Origin: Nocardia crassostreae
GTDB lineage: Bacteria; Actinomycetota; Actinomycetes; Mycobacteriales; Mycobacteriaceae
Assembly: GCF_001613405.1 (NCBI RefSeq)
Contig: NZ_BDCH01000019.1
Span: 310,001 to 374,000 of the forward strand
Length of the DNA: 64,000 bases
Direction of reading: 5' to 3'
Shown: positions 1 to 10,300 of the stretch, in pieces
Layout: each line of letters begins with the position of its first letter
Position numbering within the stretch: the first letter of the stretch is position 1
The notes under the pieces: generated by a model
The model's database searches: none
Told to the model about the DNA's origin: nothing
What the model saw: the letters and a program-made list of their open reading frames with translations, nothing else
Made by a program: the position numbers and the translations under genes

Positions 1-326
1 ACCTGTCCCGGGTGCGCGGCGCCGAGAAACCGCACCCGCTCGGCCTTCCCGAACAAGAAGGTGGCGTCGGCGGCTTCGGCCACATCGATCCGGCGCAGCG
101 AAACCCACAGCGCCGCGCAGGTTTGCAGCATGGATTCCAGGATCAGGCCGGGCGGGTAGGCGGTGCCGCCGGTCGATTCGCAGCGGCCGTACCAGGGTTC
201 GGCCGTCATGATGGTCTTGCGCCCCGTCGCCGTTCGCTCGGCGAGGTCCACGTCGACCTGGTCGACCAGCAGTATGGGCGGCCGGTGCGGCAGGACGCAC
301 TGTAAAGCCTTACCGGACAGGATCAT
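1..326 (-). CDS. Hotdog-fold 3-hydroxyacyl-ACP dehydratase (FabZ-like), 3' part outside window
   Basis: The gene runs leftward off the window edge; 108 residues are visible. The ATG at 326 overlaps the stop of the upstream gene (ATGA), so the two are translationally coupled. The N-terminus reads LPHRPPILLVDQV, the usual opening of FabZ/FabA-like hotdog dehydratases, followed by YPPGLILESMLQTCAALW, which matches the active-site helix region where FabZ has FPGxPxMPGVLxxEAxAQ. The histidine-containing HFPG motif is not obvious in this copy, so it may be the partner of a heterodimeric dehydratase with the next gene. Two adjacent dehydratase-like genes plus FabG suggest full reduction and dehydration of a carrier-bound beta-keto chain. 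The function is inferred from family and context. Confidence 0.75.
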   Translation of the reverse strand, partial: MILSGKALQCVLPHRPPILLVDQVDVDLAERTATGRKTIMTAEPWYGRCESTGGTAYPPGLILESMLQTCAALWVSLRRIDVAEAADATFLFGKAERVRFLGAAHPGQ

Positions 327-679
327 GCCGGATCACCCGACAGGTGCAGCGTGAATGCCTTGGTCCCGTCGTGCTTGCGCCCCAGGAACCGGGTGTCGGC
401 GCCGGACGACGTGCCCCGAACAGTGATTTCGTCCCCGGGCCGAACCGGGGCGAAGAAGCGCACCGAGTGCAGGGTGAAGCGGTCGGCCGCGACGCCGCAC
501 AAGACAGGAATCATCTTGAGGCACAAGTCGATCAGGAAAACACCCGGATACACCGGATCGCCGGGAAAGTGGCCGGACAGATACGGTTCGTCGGCAGCGA
601 TGCGTTTCACCAGCACCGCCTCATCGCCCTCGCGGCGCAGCGAGTCCGGGGCGCTGGTGCACGAGGCGTAGGTGTTCAC
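323..679 (-). CDS. FabZ-like (3R)-hydroxyacyl-ACP dehydratase, 118 aa
   Basis: This short hotdog protein should dehydrate a carrier-bound 3-hydroxyacyl chain. The key sequence is SGHFPGDPVYPGVFLIDLCL near residue 35, the catalytic HFPGxPxxPGV motif of FabZ with its histidine present. It starts at GTG 679, which overlaps the TGA of the upstream ketoreductase (GTGA). It ends in an ATGA overlap with the next dehydratase-like gene, so all three are one coupled operon. At 118 residues it is slightly shorter than housekeeping FabZ (about 145). It more likely belongs to a dedicated polyketide or acyl pathway than to fatty acid synthesis. Confidence 0.8.
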   Translation of the reverse strand: MNTYASCTSAPDSLRREGDEAVLVKRIAADEPYLSGHFPGDPVYPGVFLIDLCLKMIPVLCGVAADRFTLHSVRFFAPVRPGDEITVRGTSSGADTRFLGRKHDGTKAFTLHLSGDPA

Positions 680-1413
680 AGCTGGGTACCACCGTCCACG
701 ACGATGGTCTGCCCGGTGATGTACCCGGCCCCCGCGGAATGCAGGAAGGCGACGACGCTGGCGACATCGCCGGGAACGCCCAACCGGCGCAATGAGATCG
801 ACGAGGCCAAGCGCTTGCGCTGGGTTTCGCCGAGTCCGGCGGTCATATCGGTGTCGATGAAGCCCGGCGCGACCGAATTGACCCGCACCCCCGATCGGCC
901 CACCTCCTTGGCCAGGGACCGGGTGAACCCGTCCAGACCGGCCTTGGTGGCGGCGTAGTTGACCTGCCCCGGATTCCCGTGCAGGCCGGAGATGCTGGAG
1001 ATGTTGGTGACGACGCCGAATCCGTTCCGCATGGCCGGATACACGAATTGTTTTGTCACGTTGTATGTTCCGGTCAGATTTGTGTCCACGACGTCGTCCC
1101 ATTTCTCGTCGGTCATGAGAGCGAGCGGTCCGTCCCGTGTCACGCCCGCGCAGTTGACGAGATCGGTGACCACGCCCGCCGTCCGGGCAATGCGCGCGAA
1201 TGTCTCGGCGACCTGCGCCCGATCGGTCGTATCGCACACCACGAGGGAATTACCCGGATCGGCGGCGCGCAGGCGGTCCTCGACGGCCATCGACGAATCC
1301 GAGTGCCGGGCATGCAGTCCCACCGTCAGATAACCGGCCTGGGCCAGCTCGCAGATGATCGCCGCGCCGATTCCCCGGGAGGCGCCGGAGACGACCGCGA
1401 CCCGCCGGGTCAT
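676..1413 (-). CDS. 3-oxoacyl-ACP reductase (FabG-type SDR), 245 aa
   Basis: This is a classical short-chain dehydrogenase that should reduce carrier-bound beta-ketoacyl groups with NADPH. The N-terminus has the TGxxxGxG-type nucleotide-binding motif as SGASRGIGAAI (about residues 9-19). NCAGV follows at about 87. The catalytic Ser-Tyr-Lys set is seen as NISSISG, then YAATKAGL (Tyr and Lys four apart). The C-terminus ends GQTIVVDGGTQL, typical of FabG. The ATG at 1413 overlaps the stop of the FAD monooxygenase gene, and the stop overlaps the next GTG, so it is an inner gene of a leftward four-gene operon. The length matches the family. Confidence 0.88.
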   Translation of the reverse strand: MTRRVAVVSGASRGIGAAIICELAQAGYLTVGLHARHSDSSMAVEDRLRAADPGNSLVVCDTTDRAQVAETFARIARTAGVVTDLVNCAGVTRDGPLALMTDEKWDDVVDTNLTGTYNVTKQFVYPAMRNGFGVVTNISSISGLHGNPGQVNYAATKAGLDGFTRSLAKEVGRSGVRVNSVAPGFIDTDMTAGLGETQRKRLASSISLRRLGVPGDVASVVAFLHSAGAGYITGQTIVVDGGTQL

Positions 1414-3038
1414 GCCGCCGCCACGGGAACCAGCACCCAGTCGAGATGCCGTAGCACGGAATCGATCTCACCGGCGTCGGCGGGATTCGCCACGGCCGCG
1501 ATATGACCGTCCGGGCGCACCAGCACCAGCTTCGGGCCGTTGACGCGATACGCCGCATAGGCTGCGGTCTCCCACCGCGGCAGCACATGGGAGGTGACCG
1601 CGGACGCGTACCGGGTGGCGAGCAGATCGGCCAGTTCCCCGGCCCGTGCGCAGTCGTCCACATCGAAAAACAGTGCGTGGTAGCCGGTTCCGTGCGTCAG
1701 GTCGAGCACGCTGCGCGCGCGGTCCGGATTGTCGGCCAGCGGCGCGTAGGGTGCGCGATCACCCGGCTGCGGGCCCCGCCCGCCCGCGGTCGCAATGGCG
1801 GGACTGTCCCGGTAGGAGATCCACAATTGGGAGAACAGCTGGAAGAACAGTCGCCGCACCGGCGCGAGCCGACTCACGATGCCGAGGAGCCTCGTGGCGA
1901 CATGGGCGCGCATCCACACGGCCACGGGATCGGTGGCGGTCTCGAGTTTGAACCCGATATCGGTGCGCGCGAGCACGGTCGCCGCGATCGGGCGGCGTTC
2001 GGCCTCATAGGTATCCAGCAGCCACGACGGCGCCTGCCCGGCGGCCACCTGCGCCAGCTTCCACGCCAGGTTGATGGCGTCGCCGACACCGAGATTGAGT
2101 CCCTGTCCGCCCGCCGGATTGTGAATGTGCGCGGCATCGCCGATGAGAAAGACATTCCCGGCGCGGAAGCGCTCCGCGATCCGGCTGTGGAAGCGGAACA
2201 TGGAGGCCCACACGATCTCTCGCAGCCGCGCGTCCACCCGGAAGTACTCGTCGAACCAGCGCTGCAGATCCGCGTGATCGAGCGCCGCGTACGCCTCGTG
2301 GGTCGGCCCGTCGCCGGTGTCCGGGGCCCGGTGCAGATTCGGCGGCACCACGCCGAACAGGCGGCAGCGGCCGCTGGCCAGCGGGAGCAGCCCGACGAAT
2401 CCACCGGGCGTGAGATTGAGCCGCATCCCCTCGATACCGAGGTCGACATCGAGGGTGACATCGGCGAGCATGCCGCTCTGCGTGTAGGTTTCGCCGTCGA
2501 AGTCCAAGCCGAGCAGCCGCCGCACGGTGCTGCTCGCGCCGTCCGCGCCGACGACCCAGCGCGCGGTCACCTCCGTGGTGACTTCGCCGCGCCGCGCGAG
2601 CACCCGCATACCGTCGCCGGTCTCCATGAGATCCTCGACGGCACAACCCCATTCGACGTCGACCTGATGCGCGGCGAGCGCGGCCACCAGCAGTCGTTCG
2701 GTCTCGGACTGCTCCAGCGCCAGCGCGTAGGGGAAACGCGTCCGATCGGCGGCGCCCGCGCCCGCAAGTGGCATCTCCCCCACGTGGCGGCCCGTTTCGT
2801 GCAGCGCCACATGGGTGATGGGCAATCCCCGCTCGACGGCCTGCTCCGCGACGCCGAGCCGATCGAGCAGTTCCAAGGTCCGCGCGTGCACGATGGCGGC
2901 GCGCGCCTGCTCTACCGGCCCGTCCTTCGGATCCAGGACGCGCACTCGAACCCCGTACTGCGCCAGTGACAATGCGACGCACAGGCCGCTCGGGCCCGCT
3001 CCGGCGACGAGCACATCGCAATCGTGATCGGCGTGCAT
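1410..3038 (-). CDS. PheA/TfdB-family FAD-dependent aromatic monooxygenase, 542 aa
   Basis: This is a flavoprotein hydroxylase of the kind used on phenols and aromatic polyketides, using NAD(P)H and O2. The Rossmann motif VAGAGPSGL lies near residues 9-17. The second FAD motif, LIGDAAHIHNPAGGQGLNLG, lies near residue 300 and is followed by a helix reading DAINLAWKLA. The last 170 residues form the thioredoxin-like tail common in this family, ending with an RPDG element. The ATG at 3038 was chosen because GGGGAAG sits 4 nt upstream and the FAD motif follows at once; an ATG at 3053 is possible. It heads the leftward operon with FabG and the dehydratases and is divergent from the methyltransferase operon, 255 bp away. 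The substrate is unknown. Confidence 0.85.
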   Translation of the reverse strand: MHADHDCDVLVAGAGPSGLCVALSLAQYGVRVRVLDPKDGPVEQARAAIVHARTLELLDRLGVAEQAVERGLPITHVALHETGRHVGEMPLAGAGAADRTRFPYALALEQSETERLLVAALAAHQVDVEWGCAVEDLMETGDGMRVLARRGEVTTEVTARWVVGADGASSTVRRLLGLDFDGETYTQSGMLADVTLDVDLGIEGMRLNLTPGGFVGLLPLASGRCRLFGVVPPNLHRAPDTGDGPTHEAYAALDHADLQRWFDEYFRVDARLREIVWASMFRFHSRIAERFRAGNVFLIGDAAHIHNPAGGQGLNLGVGDAINLAWKLAQVAAGQAPSWLLDTYEAERRPIAATVLARTDIGFKLETATDPVAVWMRAHVATRLLGIVSRLAPVRRLFFQLFSQLWISYRDSPAIATAGGRGPQPGDRAPYAPLADNPDRARSVLDLTHGTGYHALFFDVDDCARAGELADLLATRYASAVTSHVLPRWETAAYAAYRVNGPKLVLVRPDGHIAAVANPADAGEIDSVLRHLDWVLVPVAAA

Positions 3039-3293
3039 GGCTTCCCCGTTCATTCGGTGAACCGCGTGAATTCGGTGCTCATGCGGCGAGTATTCCGAAG
3101 GGGCCGGGCGCACCACATCATGTGTTCGAGGGCTCGGACACCACGTCGGTGCGTAGTTTCGAATTCCGGTCGGCGCCCGCCGCGGGGCCGCATCCCGCAT
3201 TCTTCGTCGGTCACCCCGCGTGAGTGCGCGGTTTCGCGCTCCGGGCAGCTCCGGGCCCTGACGGCGCCGCGACGACGGACGTACGTTCGCGAT

Positions 3294-4007
3294 ATGACCA
3301 CTCGAGCCGGTACGTCAGTGCCAGAATCCGAACCCTATTTCGACGACCTCGCCGAACTCTACGAGCGATTCACCCAGGTTCGCGATGCGGTCACCAGCCC
3401 GATTCGGCAATGGCTCGTCGAGCACTTGCCACCGGGCAGCCGGGCGCTGGACGCGGGCTGCGGCAGCGGCAACAACTGTGTGCTGCTGACCGAACGCTAC
3501 GACGAGGTCGTCGGCGTGGACATCGCCCAGCGCATGCTCGATCTCGCGGCGGCCAAACCCAGCCGGGTTCCGGTACGCTACGACTGCCGCAGCGCCCTCA
3601 CGCTCGACCCGGCCGAGGACGGCGACTTCGACCTGGTCATGTCGGTGAACGCGGTATTCCACATGGGCCCCGCCGAGACGGTGCTGACGCGGCTGCGCGA
3701 TCTGGTCGCGCCCGGGGGACGGCTGATCGTCGTCGACGTCACACGCCCGGACGGCGCTCCGGCGAGACTGCCGAGCTCGTACGCGTTCGATACCGCCCGC
3801 ATCATCTACGAGGCCACCGGCGATATCGAGGCCGCCGCCGACTCCATGCGCATGATGCTGCATCCGCGCTGGCGGGAAATGAGCTCGAAATGCCTGCCGC
3901 TCACCGATTCCGAATTCGCCCGCGAATACGCGGCGGCCTTGCCGGGCGTGCGTATCACTCCGAATCTGATTCCGACCATGAGCGGCGCGGTATGGGACGC
4001 GCCGTGA
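3294..4007 (+). CDS. Class I SAM-dependent methyltransferase, 237 aa
   Basis: The protein has a Rossmann-like methyltransferase core. Motif I is ALDAGCGSGNN near residue 48, followed by an acidic residue after VVGVD that would bind the SAM ribose. A post-motif FDLVMSVNAVFHM and the strand GGRLIVVDV also fit. The sequence resembles small-molecule methyltransferases more than RNA or protein types. It starts the rightward operon, with the VioB-like gene 31 bp downstream behind a strong ribosome-binding site, so it probably tailors the same metabolite. The target atom (O, N or C) cannot be read from the sequence. The ATG at 3294 is the first start in frame near the conserved region. Confidence 0.82.
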   Translation: MTTRAGTSVPESEPYFDDLAELYERFTQVRDAVTSPIRQWLVEHLPPGSRALDAGCGSGNNCVLLTERYDEVVGVDIAQRMLDLAAAKPSRVPVRYDCRSALTLDPAEDGDFDLVMSVNAVFHMGPAETVLTRLRDLVAPGGRLIVVDVTRPDGAPARLPSSYAFDTARIIYEATGDIEAAADSMRMMLHPRWREMSSKCLPLTDSEFAREYAAALPGVRITPNLIPTMSGAVWDAP

Positions 4008-4038
4008 GCCGTCGAATTCCGGCGCGAAAGGAGGGCGC

Positions 4039-7000
4039 ATGAGCGTCCTCGAGACACCGCGGGTGCATTTCTCCGGCGTCGCGGTGACACGGCTGCCGAC
4101 CGGGCCGCGCTCGGGATTGCTGGATCTGGCCACCAATCGCGCGCTGACCGATGACGGACCCTTTCCCTTGGATCGGCCGAGCGGTGAATACGCCGAATTC
4201 CTGCGGCGGCGGGGCGAACGCTTCGATCCGTCCGGTGAGATCTCCCCGGACGGCATGTTCGGGACCACCACGGGCTGGAACTTCGGCGGCAACGGTCACT
4301 TCTGGATCGACGCGTCGGTGACCGGCTGCGAACGGGCGGCGGGGCTGGTGGACACCTCGGACGCGCTGGTGGGGCGGCAGATCGACTTCTGGGGGCACTA
4401 CTGCGAGTACACCGCGGGCACGGCCAATCGGTCCCGGGTCTTCGATGTGGATCCGGCCTCGAATTGGACCACCACGGTCATGGTCGGCCAGCTGGCGCTC
4501 GGTCGGCACGGGCGCTCGCACGAGGTCGGCTATCTGGTGACGGGCGATGTGGAGGGCTGCTGCCCGCCGCGCTGGCAGGATTTCGCCCATATTCGCGATG
4601 TCGGCGATCATCCTCTCGCACACTGGTTCCGGCGTTCGGTGGTGTATCAGTTCACGGTGCGCGGGGACGAGGACCTGCACTGGCTGGCGGGCGCGGGCGA
4701 GTCCCCGACCCTGGCCGCGCTGCGGGGGCTGGTGGACTCGGGCGGGGCCGACGGGCTGGTGGTGCAGTTCGCGCTCACCAATATGGCCACGCCGACCGCC
4801 AATGACGAGCCCGACCGCTGGGATGTGCGCGGCACGGTCGGGCCGTGGCGGGCACACGAATTGCGGACCTATCCCGCGGGCCGGTTGCTTACCGCGCCGC
4901 AGGGGCGTACCGGCGGCGCGGCGAACCCGTTGCACACCCTGAGCGTGCGGGTCGGCGATACCGAGGTGACGGCGAACCTCATTACCGCAGTGCGCGCCGA
5001 ACATCGTGCCGCACAACGCGGTCCCGGTCCCACCCATCGACTCGACCCGGCCGCCGATCTCGGTGATCTCGAATTGCGCACGGCGAACGGCACACTCGTC
5101 GCCGTCATACCCGGCAGCGCCTATGAGGGGTGTGCGCTGGACCAGACCTCCGGCATCGTCACCGTGCCCCGCCTGGACGACGGACGCGGGAATCCCGGTG
5201 CCGCGCTGCACATCAGCGCCGGAGGGCGGGTGCTGCTGGAGGAGATCGAGACGGTCGTGCAGTCCGACGAGGCGTGTCTGTTCCTGGAACATCCCAACAG
5301 CCGCACCGGAGAGGACTTCGCGGCCGAGATTCCCGTGCGCTGCTATGTGCGCGGCGAACCCGCACGCGTCCGCGAGATTCGCGTCCGGCAGTTCTTCAAC
5401 CCGCGCGCCCTGCCGCTCGATCCGGCCGCGCAGAATCCGGCCGCCCGGCCGGAAGACATTGCCGTGCTGGCATTCCGGGGTTCCGGGGATGCCGAGTACG
5501 CTGCCGAGTGCACCGTCGGCACGGATGAGCGGGGGCGGGGCGTGGTCGCGGTGAAAGGCCTGCGCGGCGGGGCCGCCCGCGTGCTGTTGCAACCCGGCGG
5601 CGCGCCGCCCCCGCACGCCTCCACGGCCGCCGCGGCGTACGACAATGACGATGAACTCGGATACTGGTCCGCCGCAGGCGGTCTCGCCGTGCGGGTGCTG
5701 CCGGACTGCTGGCGTCTCGACGAGCTGGCCGACGACGAGGTCACCTTCGATGTGCTCTACCGCGAGGTGTTCGCCTATTACGAACTCCTGTACTCGTTCA
5801 TGCGCGCGGAGGTCTTCAGCCTCGCCGACGAGTTCAAGGTGCAGCCCTACGCCCGGCTGATCTGGCATGTCAGCGACGCCCGCCATCGTGACCGCACCTT
5901 CTACATGCCGTCGACACGCGACCTCGCCGCACCCCAGATCCGTTTGCTGCTGCGGTATCTCGAGTCCGATGAGGCGAAGCGGCAGACGCCGCCCGCGCTC
6001 ACCGCGCGCCGCCGCGAGGCCGGGGTCATCACCACGCGGGAGGAGTTGCTGCGGGCGCTGTATCAGGCCCTGACCGTCGAACTGGCCGTCATGATCCAGT
6101 ACCTGTACGCCGCGTATTCCCTACCGACCCAGGGCGCTGCCAAACAGTATGTGGCACAGGGTGAGTGGAATGCCGGGCAGCTGAATCTCGCGTGCGGTTC
6201 GGGCGCCGCGACGCTGACGAACGGCTGGCGCGGCGCGCTGCTCAACGTGGCCAGGGAGGAGATGATGCACTTCCTGGCGATCAACAACATCCTGATGGCC
6301 ATGGGCAGGCCCTTCCATGTGCCGCGGCTCGATTTCGGCGCGCTCAACGGTCAGGTGTGCGTACCGCTCGAATTCTCCCTGGAGCCTTTCGGTCTCGCGG
6401 CCGTGCAGCGGTTCGCGGCGCTGGAACAACCGCACGATCTGCTGCCCGACCTCGCCGATGATCCCGGGGTGCCCGACGCTGCGCACGCGTACGGCTCGCT
6501 CAGTGAGCTCTACGCCGCCATTCGCGCGGGCATTCAGCGCGTGCCGGGAGCTCTGGTCGCCCGTAAGGGCCGCAGCGGCGGAACACATCACCTGTTCATG
6601 CGCGAATCGGTCAATGCCGTGCATCCGGACTATCAGCTGGCGGTCGACGATGTCGAGAGCGCGGTATTCGCCATCGATTTCGTCACCGAGCACGGGGAGG
6701 GCGGGAAGATCGCGTCGGTGCTGCCCGCGGAGGAGTCGCACTTCGACACCTTCCTGCGCATCTCCGACGCGCTGATCACCGAGCGTACGAAAGATCCTGC
6801 GGGGCGGCGTATCCCGTGGAATCCCGCCTACCCGGTGCTGCGCAATCCGACGCTGCGCGCCGGTGACGCGGCCAAGGATCTCGTCACGCACCCGCCCGCG
6901 CGGCTGGCCATGACCGTGTTCAACCGCTCCTATCAGCTGGCGATGCAGCTCATGGTGCAGCATTTCGGCTACTGCCCGGACAGCAATCTCCGGCGCTCAC

Positions 7001-7290
7001 GGCTGATGAACTGGGCCCTGGATCTCATGGTCGCGGTGCTGCGTCCGGTGGGCGAACTCATCGTGACCCTGCCCTCGGGGCGACCCGGCCGCACGGCGGG
7101 GCCGTCGTTCGAGCTGGAGGGCGAACTGCTCTACATTCCGCGGCCCGACGTCGCCATGGAGTGCCTGGCGCGCGATGCCGAGCAGATCGCGGGCCTGGCC
7201 CGGCAGTGCACCGGGCTGACGCCCGCGGTGGCGGACCTGCTGGCATTTCTGGCCGGGCAGTTCCGGGCCGTGGGCACCGATATTTCCTGA
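4039..7290 (+). CDS. VioB/RebD/StaD-family iminophenylpyruvate-dimer-synthase-like protein, 1083 aa
   Basis: The whole chain follows the VioB/RebD/StaD family, which couples two oxidised aromatic amino acids (indole-3-pyruvate imine in violacein and staurosporine pathways). The N-terminus MSVLETPRVHFSGVA and the WGHYCEYT segment near residue 117 match the N-terminal domain. The C-terminal third holds a ferritin-like helical domain: VELAVMIQYLYAAYS near 680, REEMMHFLAINNIL near 740, PAEESHF near 897, and RRSRLMN plus LPSGRPGRTAGP near the end. The E, EExxH and EESH pattern suggests retained metal ligands. VioB and RebD are about 1000 residues, so the length fits. AAGGAGGG precedes the ATG. No VioA/RebO-type amino acid oxidase is seen in the window. 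The substrate may not be tryptophan. Confidence 0.85.
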   Translation: MSVLETPRVHFSGVAVTRLPTGPRSGLLDLATNRALTDDGPFPLDRPSGEYAEFLRRRGERFDPSGEISPDGMFGTTTGWNFGGNGHFWIDASVTGCERAAGLVDTSDALVGRQIDFWGHYCEYTAGTANRSRVFDVDPASNWTTTVMVGQLALGRHGRSHEVGYLVTGDVEGCCPPRWQDFAHIRDVGDHPLAHWFRRSVVYQFTVRGDEDLHWLAGAGESPTLAALRGLVDSGGADGLVVQFALTNMATPTANDEPDRWDVRGTVGPWRAHELRTYPAGRLLTAPQGRTGGAANPLHTLSVRVGDTEVTANLITAVRAEHRAAQRGPGPTHRLDPAADLGDLELRTANGTLVAVIPGSAYEGCALDQTSGIVTVPRLDDGRGNPGAALHISAGGRVLLEEIETVVQSDEACLFLEHPNSRTGEDFAAEIPVRCYVRGEPARVREIRVRQFFNPRALPLDPAAQNPAARPEDIAVLAFRGSGDAEYAAECTVGTDERGRGVVAVKGLRGGAARVLLQPGGAPPPHASTAAAAYDNDDELGYWSAAGGLAVRVLPDCWRLDELADDEVTFDVLYREVFAYYELLYSFMRAEVFSLADEFKVQPYARLIWHVSDARHRDRTFYMPSTRDLAAPQIRLLLRYLESDEAKRQTPPALTARRREAGVITTREELLRALYQALTVELAVMIQYLYAAYSLPTQGAAKQYVAQGEWNAGQLNLACGSGAATLTNGWRGALLNVAREEMMHFLAINNILMAMGRPFHVPRLDFGALNGQVCVPLEFSLEPFGLAAVQRFAALEQPHDLLPDLADDPGVPDAAHAYGSLSELYAAIRAGIQRVPGALVARKGRSGGTHHLFMRESVNAVHPDYQLAVDDVESAVFAIDFVTEHGEGGKIASVLPAEESHFDTFLRISDALITERTKDPAGRRIPWNPAYPVLRNPTLRAGDAAKDLVTHPPARLAMTVFNRSYQLAMQLMVQHFGYCPDSNLRRSRLMNWALDLMVAVLRPVGELIVTLPSGRPGRTAGPSFELEGELLYIPRPDVAMECLARDAEQIAGLARQCTGLTPAVADLLAFLAGQFRAVGTDIS

Positions 7291-7359
7291 TCGGCGCGGC
7301 TATGTCCCGACCGGCGCGTCGGCGCTGTCGTTCCGGCGATACTTCGAGGAGTTCTCACA

Positions 7360-10300
7360 GTGGAAACTGTCTGTACCACACTGGATCTCACCCGCGCCCA
7401 GCTGGGCCAGTGGCTGGCGGTGCCGCCCGCCGACGGGTCGGCGGGCACCGTCGCGCTCTGTGTCGAGATCAAGGGCCTGGTCTACGCCCGGCTGCTGGAG
7501 CGCGCCTGCACGGACGAGTTCACGGCGGCCGGAACCGGTTTGATCCGATTCGGGGAGCGGGACGGCATCCCCTTCCAATGGCTGGCCGACACCATCGGAT
7601 CACCGCTGCGTTCGGTGGATCTGACCGCCGATCCGGATCCCGTCGATGCCGCGCACCGCTGGATGCGCCGTGACCACACCGCGCCGCTGGCCATGATCGA
7701 CAATCCGCTGACCTCGTTAGCGCTGCTGAAAGTCGGTGCCGAGCACTACTTCTGGTACATGCGCTCCCATCACGCGGTGCTCGACGGCGTCGGCGGGCTC
7801 GGTCTCGCGACACGGATCGCCGAACGCTATTCGGCGCTGGTCGCCGGTCGTGAGCCCGCGCCCTATCGCGGGCTGTCGGTCGGCGATCTGCTGGAGCTGG
7901 AGAACCGATATCGCGCCTCGGACCGCTTCCGCTCCGACCGCGACTACTGGTCCGGGCGCCTGGGCGAACTGCGGCGGCCGAGCAGCGCCGCCGCCGCGGA
8001 GTCCGGGCGGCCGGAGCTCCGCGCGCACGGGGCCCTGCCCGCCGAGCTGTGCACCCGCTTGGAAACCCTTGCCGCCGAAGCCCGCACGAGTATCGCCCGG
8101 CTGCTGGTGGCGGCGCTGTGCGCATTCGAGGCGGCCATGACGGGCGAGCGCGCGGGCGTCTTCTCCCTGGCCACCGCGCGGCGAACCACCGCGGCCCTGC
8201 GGTCCTCGGGAGGTATGCTCGCCAATCTCGTGCCCATCGGACTGGACTGCGGATTCCCACTGACCCGTGACGAGCTGATCCGTTCCGCCACCGCAGAAGT
8301 GACGACGGCGCTGCGGCACTCGCGCTACCGCTACGAGGACATTCGCCGCGATGCCGGTGCGGCACAGGGCGATCGGGATATCTTCGGTCCGACTGTCGAT
8401 CTGATGTTTTTCGACACCACCCTCCGATTCGGCGAAACCCAAGGGACGGTGGAGATTCTCACCGCGGGACGCACCGAGGGCCTGCACATCGACATCTACC
8501 GCACCGGCCCGGACGCGCCGATCGCGGTGAATCTCATCGGAAATGCCGATCTCTACACCGAATCCGATATCCGGCGGCGACTGGATCGGCTCCTGCACTT
8601 CCTGACCGAATTCCTGACCCTGCCCGGCGGCACGCCACTCGGTCGTATCAACCTGCTCGGACCCGACGAACGCCGCCAGGTGCTGCGCCTGGGCACAGGC
8701 GACGCGCTCACCGACAGGAGACGGCCGAATGCTTGCACCGAAACCGATCCCGGCGCTGTCTCGGCGGCGACGCTGGCGGCCATGTTCACGGCGCGCACGG
8801 CGGCCTGCCCGGACGCCGTGGCGCTGCGCTACGCGGGGGAATCGCTCAGCTACGGGGAGTTCGCGCGCGAAGTGCATCGGCTCGCGCGATATCTGATCGC
8901 GCACGGGGTGGGGCCCGGGACCGTGGTCGGTGTCGCCATGACCCGCTCGATGGATCTGCTGACGGGCATGTACGCGGTCCTGATGGCCGGTGGCGCGTAC
9001 CTTCCCGTGGACCCCGCTCTCCCGGCGGAGCGCATCGCGTACATGACCGAGACCGCGCGACCCGGGTGCGTCCTGACCACTGCCCGGGACCGCGTGCGCA
9101 CCGAACTGCCCGCGGCGCTGCGCACGGTGGAGATCGATCGGCTCGCGCTGCGCGACTTCGCGGACTCCCCGATCGACGACACCGAGCGGATCGCGCCGCT
9201 ACGCCCGGACGACCTCGCCTACGTCATCTTCACCTCGGGTTCGACCGGCAGGCCCAAGGGCGTCATGGTGACCCATGCGTCGATCACCGCCCAGCTGGGC
9301 TGGTTCCAGACCGAATATCCGGTCGAGCCCGCCGATGTCATGCTCCACAAGACCCCGATCACCTTCGACGTCTCGATCTGGGAACTGTTGTGGCCCATAC
9401 TGTCCGGGGCCCGGCTGGTCATCGCGGAGCCGGACGGGCATGCCGATCCACTCTACCTGGCCGCGCTCATCGCCAGCGAGCGGGTGACCCTCGCGCACTT
9501 CGTCCCCGCGGTGCTGGGCGCCTTCCTGGCCGAAACCGATCCCGCGTCGTATCCGACTCTGCGCCAAGTGTTCTGCTCCGGCGAAGCACTGCCCCCGGAC
9601 CTGGCGGCCCGCCTGCGCGACCGCGATATCGCCGTGCACAACCTGTACGGCCCCACCGAGGCGACGATCCACGTCACCTTCCATCCCGTCGGCGACGCCG
9701 ATACCGAACTCGTGCCGATCGGTGCGCCGGTGGCGGACACCCGGGCCTTCGTACTGGACGCGTGGTTGCGGCCGGTGCCATCACGGGTCCCCGGCGAGCT
9801 GTACCTGTCCGGCATCCAGCTGGCCCGCGGCTACGCGGAACGGCCGGGGCTGACCGCGGATCGCTTCGTGGCCAACCCCTTCGACCACGATCAACGCATG
9901 TACCGGACCGGTGACCTGGTCCGCTGGGGAGCATCGGGAGCACTGGAATACCTGGGGCGCACGGATTTCCAGGTGAAGATCCACGGCGTGCGCATCGAAC
10001 CCGGCGAGATCGAGGCGGTGCTGTCGGCGCACGCCGCGGTGGACCGGGCCGTGGTCATCGCGCACCGACCGGATCGAGATCGCGACGCCCAGCTGATCGG
10101 CTACGTGCTGCCCGGCGCGCGCGGCCTCGGCGGCGCACCGCTGCCGGACGCGCTGCGCGAGTACGCGGCGGATCGCCTGCCGCCGTATATGGTTCCGGCG
10201 CACATCGTGGAGCTGGACGAATGGCCCGTGACAGCGAACGGGAAACTGAATCGGGCGGCCCTCCCGGCCCCGGCGGCCGAACGCGTCGCCTATCGGACCC

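Noticed and set aside
3955..5886. Long leftward frames opposite the VioB-like gene
   Set aside because: They are shadows of the rightward gene: no motifs, histidine/arginine-rich composition and no ribosome-binding site.
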